Below are positions 1-9,184 of a stretch of DNA of 64,000 nt, one piece after another; within the stretch, counting starts at the first letter, position 1; the number at the start of each line of letters is the position of its first letter. The translations under genes were made by a program, and so were the position numbers. The notes beneath the pieces are model-generated. The model ran no database searches. It had not been told where the DNA came from and saw nothing but the letters and a program-made list of their open reading frames with translations. This DNA comes from Scedosporium boydii (Eukaryota; Ascomycota; Sordariomycetes; Microascales; Microascaceae), in assembly GCA_002221725.1 (NCBI GenBank), contig NJFT01000078.1:1-64000 (forward strand), in the 5' to 3' direction.

Positions 1-118
1 GTATTGTGGTGACTAGAAGTGTGGAAATAATCCATGATTGAAGTTGGATGGGCTGAAATGGCGATGTGGTTTTTTGGGGGGGCGGAATGGGGGGGCGGGC
101 GGAAAGTGGGGTCGTCAA
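1..118. other. Non-coding edge, G-rich
   Basis: This stretch lies beyond the last recognisable codon of the oxygenase pseudogene. It contains G-rich runs at about 74-100. None of the three frames on the minus strand continues the expected C-terminus of the oxygenase domain, and no other gene is visible. Confidence 0.4.
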
Positions 119-2665
119 CTTATGAGCAGCTTATACATCACGCCGCCTTGAGCGACATCAAAGTCGGAGCTGGCGGCTGCGAATCTATGTTAACAGTTAG
201 TATCAGTGCGTTATTTGCAATTCTTTTCTTGGCCAGGGGATAACAATACCCGAAATTGGTTAAATTACTGGGACTATATTCAACAGAGTAGAATCGATCC
301 CCTCGGACGAGGGCAACGGCATCGGACAAGATGGTGAACGAAGTTGTGAAGTTTGGGCATAATCCGGATCCAGGTGCCAGTGGTTTCTTTGCTTCTTCGG
401 ACAGGATGCCTGGGTACAGCTCAATGTTGTCTGGATGTCCGTACAAAGCCTCCACTACGCCACGATGTTAGCAGGATTGACCTTGCCGAAAATGAGCAAA
501 AAGTAGGAGACCTACAGGCGTCCGCAACGGACTTATCTGAGTTCATCTCCGCTAGATCGAATAAAGTCAGTTTGCCGTCAATCTGCTAGCAGGCTACTGG
601 AATCACCTACCGAAGGTCGAATATGGCTTGAGCTTGAAGAAAAGTCGGAACTCATTCAAGGTCGCGAGTCCCCATTGGCGTCCCTGCTGGATTCCAAGCA
701 TTTCAATTACCTTCATGACTTTGGGGATGTTCCTAGCTCCATATGCCCCTAAAGATATTATTAGCTCTGATCGACCATGCAATAATAAGACGTTTAGGGT
801 GGGTTTTAAAGAGAGTATTAATAGAGGACGAGAAAAAACGAAAGGGGCTGAGGTCAAACGATACCTGCTACATTCTCTGAGCCGCTTGCCAGAAGGTCAA
901 CAAGCGACGCATCCGGAAAACTACCATCTTTCTGGCGCTTCAAGGTGCCAAATGTCCATCTACCAGGATCCTCAGGCAGATCTTGGAACCACTTTCGAAG
1001 CTGACCGAGGAACTGGGTAACCGACAAGGTATCTAGAGAGCAGCGTTTAGTAGGCCGTCGCATCGAATGACGTTTTCACAAAGTGATCCACTTACTTGGA
1101 TCGACCTGGGGTCCGAAGATTTGTGCAAAGAAACCGTTTGCCCATGCCTCGTCGTGGTCGCTAATGGCAGCATGCCAACGGTAGATCATGTTAAATTCTA
1201 CACTGACCTGATTGCCGATCCCTCTCGGTGTACCCTGGGGGTCGAAAACATTGGTGAGGGTTTCTCTCGGATCTAGCTTCCAATCTGAATCCGTTGGATT
1301 TCGGTTCAGATTTAGGATGGTTCTAAGGTAGTCGTTGAGAATCATGTTGACGTAGAGGCCACACGTAACACTTCTCATGGTCAGTACAGCGAACTGCCAA
1401 CCCACACTAGACTGGGAGTCTGGTCTGGTCTCTGAGGTAGGGAAGGAGGGAAGGACATTACAGTCTGCCTGTCTGGAACAATTCCTCGTCACGTTTCTTC
1501 ATTGCCTCCGCGTAAGCTGGATCTTCCGTCGAAATTCCTGTTGGAATGCTGAATCGGCCGCCTTCGTTGATAGCCGCCATCTCACCGACAACGTAGTTGT
1601 GGAATCGATTGAATGCAACAGCTAGGGCACACACCCAGGTGGTTGGCTCAGGAGTCTCTGTTCAGAGAATGTGTCCTTTTTCAGCAAGCCGTCCTTAAAC
1701 GTGCGGACGAGATTTTGCTGTTCCTGGTTGTGGCCGTAGAGAGGCCCAAGGTCCAAGTATGACGAGCTCTTCAGTTTAGTGACGTCGCTCTCATCAGTCA
1801 CGAAAAGATCTGTCTTGGGTGTCAGAGTAGATGGCAAGATCGGAACGTTACCACTGGGTCATACCATGAATGATGATCGTAGCGAGATAAAATAGCGAGC
1901 TGGAGACCTTAGTGGGATGCTCTTTGGCGGGCCCATTTCGAGCCAATAGAGCTAAAGTGATTTAGTATTATTGTTCTACTTTTCATTAACTTGAAGTGCT
2001 GCATGAAGACTTACAGTCAAAAATCAAGGAGGGGTCGGGCCGAGATGATGGCTGGATACTCTTTGGCGTCACTGTCCGCGCGTAGTGACTCCCGGAAGCG
2101 CCCAGCCAAGGGTACATGATATTCTATAAGATAATTGATAAATTAGCTCATCCCGCAGTTCACCGCTACAATTGGAGTCGACTTTGAGTGAACCTACATT
2201 GTTGGAGCCATCGGCCGTGCGAAACCTGAATTCGTTACCCAGATAGGATAATGGAGGGTGTTGAAGCGTGGTCCAGAGTGTATTGATAAAACTTCCGCTC
2301 AGATCATTGCGGATTGTTGAACCATTGGGAAGTGACACCGCTAGCTGGATGATTTTCTCAACCTAATCCATGAAGTCAGTACATCAATGCTCACGTTGAA
2401 ATCGTCTGGCTACGTGAATGCCTGTGTTGTGCGTGTGTGTTTGCATGCCGAGTGATATGAAGAGAAGGATACATACGAGATACTTGCGGTCGTCGATAAT
2501 GCCACTAGCCAGAAATGTCTTGTAGAGGTCTTGGAGGAGAGTAAGGTCAGGCAAGATGCGATTACTCTGGCTGACGAGATCCTGTCGGGCTTCGGACAGA
2601 ATCCTCACAATGTTGGATTGCTCCTGGGAGGCAGGATTCCCGTTCATCTGTATTCTAGTAGGCAT
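119..2665 (-). pseudogene. Psi-producing oxygenase / linoleate diol synthase (Ppo family), broken
   Basis: Ppo enzymes are heme peroxidase-fold dioxygenases that oxidise C18 unsaturated fatty acids into oxylipin (psi factor) signals. About ten exons can be followed on the minus strand with good splice sites; exon ends include 2477, 2362, 2198, 2123, 2015, 1951 and 1865. Family motifs appear in order: TLWTTLQHPPLSYLG, the distal heme His in IIHDLF (made across an intron), SSYLDLGPLYG, FNRFHNYVVGEMAAIN, the catalytic Tyr and proximal His in YRWH, and ARNIPKVMKV. Two things are wrong. Between PPG and FNRFHN, near 1622-1641, there are 20 nt where the family has 21, so the frame shifts by one and meets TAG. 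The C-terminus stops at about position 119 just after the motif GVMYKLLI, so the end of the dioxygenase domain and any P450-like domain are absent. I chose the ATG at 2665; another in-frame ATG lies at 2704. The family call is firm. Whether the frameshift is genuine or a sequence error is open. Confidence 0.85.
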
Positions 2666-3542
2666 GATTGGTTCGTGGGTATAAGAGGATGAGAAACAAA
2701 CCAATGGATGATCCAGTCTTGGCGTAACACCATGAAGACAAAAAATGAAAAAGAAGACTGCGGAGGGACGAACAGAACATGGCTATTAATATTACTTCAT
2801 GTGTCGGGGTCCCTAGGCAGCATATGCGTCTCTATTCGATCATTGTCCCATTAGAAGTGTATCCATAGCCACATTTTGCAGCTATTCTACTTAACCGGCA
2901 TCAGCAGAAAATACTGGTATGTCATCGACAGCATAAGCCTCGTAAGATTGTCGTAGACGGCGCAACATCTGATCAAGGTTAGAGCCCGGCACCGAGACAG
3001 CCACAACAGTGTTTTGCATGTGCTTCTTCTAGACCAAGAGCCAGCATGGGCTATTCACAGCGTCGATAGACTTGGGATTTCGGTTTGCGCTGCGAGGATT
3101 TTTACAAACCACCATTTGCTTTCGAAGGATCAATTCCGCCGCGGATGCCACAAAGTGTATTGTATTTTCACTTGCAAATCAGAAACTATGTCTAAACGTA
3201 AAATCGCCAATGAGCTTCCCAATGAGCTCCACCTTAAGCTTAAATATCGTGCTATTAATAACCTGGGACGTTCAAATAAAGACTGTGGCTGACCTCAAGG
3301 TTTGGACTCTAAGTTTGAAGAGTCTCACCAGTCACAGCTCCAGACGTCAAATCACTGTCAAGCAATATGAAATCGTGACATCGCTCTATTTCCATATTCA
3401 ACATGTGCTAAGCATCTGTTAAAATTATTTCATCCAGCACGTTGGGAAGGGAGGGAATAAAAAGGTGACGTTGTGGATGTGAATTTTCACTCTTCTCTTG
3501 CCCTCCTCTTCATGGACTTTGGTCACGCCTACATAGCACGAC
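2666..3542. other. Intergenic, divergent promoter region
   Basis: This region separates the minus-strand oxygenase pseudogene from the plus-strand DUF2235 gene and must hold both promoters. A TATA-like AATAAAAAGG lies at 3456-3465, about 80 bp before the DUF2235 ATG. No coding sequence is recognised. Confidence 0.45.
3456..3465 (+). promoter_or_regulatory. TATA-like element of the DUF2235 gene
   Basis: AATAAAAAGG lies about 80 bp upstream of the ATG at 3543, a usual spacing for filamentous fungi. The assignment rests on sequence and position only. Confidence 0.3.
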
Positions 3543-5217
3543 ATGGCGCCAAGACTCGCAAGTTACAAGCGTATCATCCTTTGCTCCGATGGCACATGGC
3601 TGTCATCGGACGAAGGCGACAAGTCAGTGCCTTCAAACGTGGCCAAGATTGCGAGAGCAATCTCCAAGACTGGCATTGATGACCACGACAACCTTGTCAA
3701 GCAGCTCGTGCTGTACCACTCTGGTCTGGGATCTGGTGATCTCCCATTTCAGAAAGCTATTTTCGGTACGTAAGCACTAGGCGGATGAGGGGAGGATGCC
3801 GGCCACTGACGAGTGTTTCGTTTTCCGCAGGCGCCCTCGGGTTAGGCATCGATGGTGACGTGACTGAGATCTATGATTTCATATCCAACAATTATGAGCC
3901 TGGGGATGAGCTCTTTTTCTTTGGGTTCTCACGCGGCGCCTTCACGGTCCGCTCGGTCGCCGGCCTTGTTTCCGACATTGGGGTCCTCGCTCCAATCAAG
4001 ATGTCTAGGTTCCCAGAGATGTGGAAGGCGTACCGAGAAAATATAGGCGGTGTGCCGTTCAGAAAGTCAGAGTGGTATTTGGACAACAAGGAGGAGTTGG
4101 GCCTCACAGATGTCACCATCAAGGTGATTGGGGTTTGGGACACCGTAGGAGCACTGGTATGTTGCACAAATTCCCATCAATCGAATGGTCTTACTCTCGA
4201 GCCTGACTGATATTGTGTTAACCAGGGAGTTCCCGACTGGCCGCTGGTGAACCTAGCGACCAAGATTGGCATCCCAATCAACAAGCAGTACTCGTTCCAT
4301 AATACAGGGGCCTCCAAATGTTAGTATAGTTGGGAAAGATACTTGTGGCGTGCTAGAGCTAAAACGTGCGTCCGCTAGATTTAGAATACGCATTTCAAGC
4401 CTTGGCTCTCGACGAAAAACGATTAACCTTTCCCCCAACCCTATGGCACAAGACCGAAGATGGTCCTACCAAAGACCTGCAACAGTGTTGGTTCCCTGGC
4501 GTCCATGGTAACATTGGTGGCCAGGCAGAACAGCCTCGTACTTTCGGCGACCATGAAGAGATCGGCTATAATACATTTGCGTGGATGGTAAGTTTACCGA
4601 ATACCGCGACCCTTCAAGCTAAATCGATTCTCGACGCTGACTCACACTCTCCACGTTCACTGGGTTTTAAGGTGGATAACCTCTCGGGCATGCTCACCTT
4701 TGACCAAGCTAGTATCGCCAGTCTGATCGAAGAGCACCGTCGCGCTCTCAACTGAGTCAATAGCAGGGGCCACTTGATTAACGGGTGGGGTTGCGGCCCC
4801 ATCGTTGACAACTTTGCCGGCCTTCAGGGCGCCTTCTTCGCACTCCTCGGCAGACAGGACCGCACACCCGGCGACTACCTACGCGACCCAGGAGATGGCT
4901 CCACAGGCCCAACGAACGAGACATTTCACCCAATAATGCGAATTCGGAAGAGCAAGCTCAAAGAATACGATCCTCCAGCCTTAGACGGGTGGGCCACGAA
5001 AGAGCCGAGCAGTAGCGGAGCCGGATGGAAGTGGATGAAGGAAGGGCTTCAGGTCATGCCGGAGTATAGGCTGAGCCCGGAGAAGACCATGAGCGTAGCG
5101 TACAGTGAGGATGGGGTCATTAAGTACAAGGTTCAGGAAAGCATGTCGAGGATGTTGTGTCCGGAGGATATCCTCTTGGAGCTAGATAGGGACGCAGGGA
5201 TTAAGAAAACTGGGTGA
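3543..5217 (+). pseudogene. DUF2235 alpha/beta-hydrolase-like protein, with in-frame stop
   Basis: DUF2235 proteins share the fold of bacterial Tle1-type phospholipase effectors; the fungal members have no settled role. Exon 1 begins MAPRLASYKRIILCSDGTW, the usual DUF2235 start with the early Asp (CSDGTW). The nucleophile elbow GFSRGAFTVR (G-x-S-x-G) follows in exon 2, then GVWDTVGAL, YAFQALALDE, WFPGVHGNIGG with the catalytic-type His, and a late WGCGPIVDNF block. Introns at about 3767-3829, 4157-4225 and 4320-4378 restore the frame well. A TGA at 4753-4755 then interrupts an otherwise continuous frame between HRRALN and VNSRGHL. No GT-AG intron of normal size removes it without also deleting helix-like coding sequence, although a 52-nt intron from 4713 cannot be fully excluded. 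Coding resumes and ends at 5217. This is a recent nonsense allele, a sequence error, or less likely stop-codon readthrough. Confidence 0.75.
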
Positions 5218-5436
5218 GTGGGTGGTCGGACGCTGAAATCTAGTGTATTTGAACGTATGACTAAGCATAGAGGCCGCTTCAATAATGGATCCGCGTGAGC
5301 CCAACCTCCTTTGACCTTAGTGCTCTCAGACCTCTCAAACCGAACTTGAGAGGAGAAGCCAACCTGCGTCGCGAATCACACCAAACCCGCACCTACTCGC
5401 CGCTCACTCACGCATTGCGTTTCTCCCACGGCGTAA

Positions 5437-6270
5437 ATGGATTCCGGATCCCAAGGCAAAAGCGTCAATGGCAATGTCTCGCCTCGACCTTCCCACTTTT
5501 TCTCAGAGAGCCCGGACAAAGCGTGGACCGAGCAGATTATTTTGACCCAGAGCGTCTTCTGGATGAGCGTCGTCGGTTTGGTGATGGTTACGGGTCTGAT
5601 TCAGCACCTCAACGAAAATGATCTCCTTCTCCTTTCGGGTTCTCTGGCGGCGCCAGCGGTATTGCTACCAGCGTTATCATCTAGTCGTCCTGACAAGGGC
5701 CTACCATGGTCACAATGCTACTGGTTCAAGCTCAATGTCTGGATTGCCATCGTGGTAACTTTCGGCACATACTTCGGGACGCACTACTTTTTCGACCTCA
5801 TGGGCATGCGATACGCGTTTGACGTCCGGTGGACATTTGACTCGCATATCCTTGGACAAAGCGGGCAAAGGGTGCCTGTTTTCATGTATCCACTCACCCA
5901 CGCGTACTTCATGACCTATTACACGGCCCTGGTGGTCGTCGAACGCAAGATCTTGCGACTGGTTCAAGCAGCATTTCCTTGGCATGTTTTGATCGTGCTT
6001 GGGCTCTCATACACTGTTGCCTTTGCCGAGACGTTCTTCATGGATAATAGCTTCATGACGGGACTCTTTGCGTATGATAAGCTTGAGCGCATGCTGGCAG
6101 TAGGCTCTTTCGGGTACGCCTCCTACTTCGTCGTCGGGTTGCCTATGGTGCGACGCATTGATGAGGGTGAGCGGTGGACAATGACGCGGGTAATAATCGA
6201 GGCCCTTGCCACATGTATGGCAATCCTTGTACTGCTTGAAGTGTGGGCTAAGATGGTTGGTCCGCTCTGA
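5437..6270 (+). CDS. Cycloeucalenol cycloisomerase-like membrane protein
   Basis: The 277-residue, intron-free protein matches plant cycloeucalenol cycloisomerase (CPI1, EC 5.5.1.9) along its full length, close to the plant length of about 280. The plant enzyme opens the 9-beta,19-cyclopropane ring of cycloeucalenol during sterol synthesis. Shared landmarks in order are a Lys-Trp-like start of the first helix (KAWTEQ), the CYWFKLNVWI segment, GTYFGTHYFFDLMGMRYAF, the PLTHAYFMTYYTALVVV helix, LGLSYTVAFAETFF, the VGSFGYASYFVVGLPM helix, RRIDEGERW, and a last helix ending in GPL. Five or six hydrophobic segments fit an ER membrane protein. Ascomycetes make ergosterol through lanosterol and are not expected to contain cyclopropyl sterols, so the true substrate is unknown. 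Similar proteins are known in other fungi. The reading frame is intact although both neighbours are broken. Confidence 0.8.
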   Translation: MDSGSQGKSVNGNVSPRPSHFFSESPDKAWTEQIILTQSVFWMSVVGLVMVTGLIQHLNENDLLLLSGSLAAPAVLLPALSSSRPDKGLPWSQCYWFKLNVWIAIVVTFGTYFGTHYFFDLMGMRYAFDVRWTFDSHILGQSGQRVPVFMYPLTHAYFMTYYTALVVVERKILRLVQAAFPWHVLIVLGLSYTVAFAETFFMDNSFMTGLFAYDKLERMLAVGSFGYASYFVVGLPMVRRIDEGERWTMTRVIIEALATCMAILVLLEVWAKMVGPL

Positions 6271-6419
6271 TGCGCTTCATACTGGCATGATGTATTAGTG
6301 AACATCATTCCGTCCATTTACAGGCATATACGATCGTTTCCTTGGAGCTCATCGATAAGAGTCGGAATGCTCTCCATATCCAACTGAGAAATATGCTTAG
6401 CAATATATGCTCGCTTCCT

Positions 6420-7620
6420 CTATCTAAACCGAGGATCTTTCTCCTTCTCCTTCTCGTATTCATCAAACTGTTTCATTTTCATATTGATTAGCTGTTTTGC
6501 CTCCTCATCTGACAGCCCCCGGCCCGTTCCGTCGTCTAGTCCCTTCCAATAAACGACATCCGCGTCGATACTGGTCCTCATCGCATAGTTAAACCAGAAA
6601 CGCCCGCTGCTCCATGACTCGCGTATCGAAGCTGACAAATGGTGCAGAGGCTCCTCCTTGTCCAGAGGCGGGTATTCTGACTCAACTTTTTCTACCTCGC
6701 GGATGAAAGGCTCCATCTGGGGTATGAAGAGTTCGTCAAAGCCAGCCTTATCATCACGCTCGAGCCAGCAGTGCGGCGACGCTAACAACAACCAAGACGG
6801 AACATCGTAGAGATACTGGGCCGGCATGGCATTGGTAAATTCGAAGTCGAGTACGGCAGTGATCTAGAGCGTCTCGGGGTCGGCGAGCATATTGAACGGG
6901 CCGAAGTCGTCGCTGAAGAGCCTGAAAGAGAGATCCTTGTCGATGCAGTACTTCGAGATCAGCCCTGCGAGGCCGCGGCGGGCTGCAAGCCTTTGATGGA
7001 CCTCTTCCTTTGTCTCGCAGATGTTCCGCTGAGTGCAGAGATGTGTCCACAACTCCTCTGCCCGCTGGTTGAAGTATTCACTGGCGCTATTGGAAGATTC
7101 GGAGGGGAGCTTGCTGGCCGGGACGCCATTATCTGCTATGAGTTCGTTCATATCGTAAGTCAAGGGTCGCCCCGTGATGACCCACTGATCCGAGGTATTA
7201 GAAATCGCGCCAATGCTGTGAAACTTGAGCCGCGAGAGCTGGAGCACATAATTTGCAATCTGGCTGTAAATGCGGACGAGCTTATTGTGTTCGATATCCG
7301 GATCGAGTATCAACGGATCCTGATCACTCTCTGTCTCTTTCTTCAGAAGATCATCTAAGCAAACCCGGTCCATGAAATCCATTACTCTAAACGGCCCCAA
7401 TTGCTGTGGGCTATCCTCAGCCGAACCCCAGGAGTGTACTCGGGGAACGGGAATGGTAGTATGCTGTCGAAGGACTCAAGAACCATCACCTCATTCTTGA
7501 CCTTTTCAACACTCCATGGGAATAATGTCACGGCACGGAGTGACTACAGGGCCACATTAGGCCGAAGGGAGTACCGGGATTTCCCCGGAATGACGGAACT
7601 AGTATAAGAAACAGTCGTCA
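6420..7620 (-). pseudogene. APH-family phosphotransferase (kinase-like), broken
   Basis: This is a fungal member of the aminoglycoside phosphotransferase (APH) family, kinase-fold enzymes of unknown small-molecule substrate. Reading on the minus strand from about 7620 one finds LFPWSVEKVKNEVMVLE, HTTIPVPRVHSWGS, GPFRVMDFMD, the TGRPLTYDMNEL block, the DDFGPFNML catalytic-loop equivalent and ITAVLDFEF, the Mg-binding segment. Two defects are clear. A one-base deletion near 7467-7475 breaks the frame between VMVLE and RQHTT. A TAG at 6864-6866 sits between DPETL and ITAVLDFEF, where relatives read straight through. A further TAG lies near 7540 in the poorly aligned start. The C-terminal part runs open to 6420. 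Two independent lesions make a pseudogene far more likely than a sequence error. It lies tail to tail with the cycloisomerase-like gene, about 150 bp away. Confidence 0.8.
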
Positions 7621-9184
7621 TTCAAATTGGAGTGATATGATGTGGGAAATAGGCTGACTAGAGCATGATAGAGCATGACCATAGAGTCACAGGCCTGCTG
7701 AAACTAAAATCTAAGATAAGCCCAAGATAGGGTTGGAATAGGTAAACTAAGAAGGAAACTTTCAGAGGAAAGGGAGAGGTTGAGGGAAGATCATATGAGG
7801 AGCTGGAAAGGATATAAAAGGGAGGCTTTGGATGAAGAGAGAGGAGGGAGGATAGCGATTAGTGACCCTTTCATACCAGACCTACACTTGGCCTTTGCTA
7901 GTCCTACTGTTCCCCTTCACTCTGTGACACGACCATCTCTTACAACTTGCTTGCTTTTTCCCCCCTCCTTGACCACCACACCATTTCGACGCAACCTCAG
8001 CCCCAGCCCATGAGCTCCTTGTCTTCTATCCCTGTTAGGAAGCCCGGAAAGTTCGGCACTTAAGTGACCAGCCATCGTCGGTAATGTTAAAATATTAGCC
8101 CCATGCTGCTTAAGCAAAGGTTGGCAATACTTGGACATCATCCACACTCCCCAGAGCAGGCTATGGGGGTAGGGATTTCTAAATCGCTCATGGATGTGAA
8201 GGGAGTACAGACATGGCAACCTGAGTCATTCGAAGGACCATGAGATCTAGCAAGAGAGATCTCACCCACCCTGTCCAAGACATAATTTTGCGCCAATATG
8301 AAGCCTCTCCTGAGAATTAGCTCGGACATCGTGTCCTGGAGATGATGCGTGTGACAGCTTGCCAACCTTAGGTGCTTCCTTAAAATATGATACGTAATAG
8401 AATTAATTAATTGCCATATTTGTCCAATCGTGAATAGTGCCTGAGCACATCCATGTACGTCAGCGGCACCAGGCTGGGGCTGAACAAGGACACCAGGGGG
8501 TAAATTGCAAGCTCCCATGTTCTCTCATCAATGGACTTGATGTCAAGCATGCGTTAGGCCCCAGTCAGTCCAGAGTGATGCCAACCCGAAGAGACCGCAT
8601 TGTGCTTCGCTGCTTCATCTGTACTTGGACATATGGATCTTTCCATACGGTGCAGACGTCATGCTCACCTCTTACCCCGGTCCTATACTTTATTTCTGGC
8701 GGAAACTTTGGTGGAGAATCTCGTCGTAGTATCTCTAGCGGACTTTCTCGTCCTTGGTCGTTTCTCTCTGACGTCCAGGCAAGGCGACAGCGCACAAATG
8801 CTGCCCTACGAGAAGCTCAGGAGAAGAGAATCCTATCCACAGTTGATGCCGCCGCAAATATTGATGAAGTTGGATCTCGGCACTCTGTTTATTCTACACG
8901 CAATTCTATTCTCTCTGATTGGTACACTTTGATGAGGTTATTTGACTTGCGCACAGAAGTAGAGGGATCAGCATTGGAGTGCGGAAAGTACACATCTGGG
9001 ATGGGTGGAACATTTTGCAGACCACTGCAAACACCAGCGGGCCTAGAGTTGAATCCGGAGAGTGAAACCATCTGAGCAACCTTGTAGTCTCCAGGCCTAA
9101 AGAGTGACACACTATCATGAATGAAAGGGAATGGCTCAGCCGCGCCGTCCTCCATGTTCCACCCTACGTTACGAGACTTCCAGA
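7621..9184. other. Intergenic, no recognisable gene
   Basis: About 1.5 kb without a recognisable protein. It contains a promoter-like stretch: TATAAAAG at 7813-7820, a pyrimidine-rich leader to about 8009, and an ATG at 8010 whose frame closes after only 17 codons. The open frames between 8138 and 9075 show no family resemblance I can name. Confidence 0.4.
7813..7820 (+). promoter_or_regulatory. TATA box of an apparently missing gene
   Basis: TATAAAAG is followed by a CT-rich leader and an ATG at 8010-8012, the usual arrangement of a fungal promoter. The frame from that ATG stops at 8061-8063 and nothing downstream looks like an exon, so this may be a leftover promoter. Confidence 0.3.

Noticed and set aside
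6864..6866. RIP (repeat-induced point mutation) as the cause of the TAG in the APH gene
   Set aside because: The ancestral codon is not certain, the region is not AT-rich, and one-base deletions nearby are not explained by RIP.
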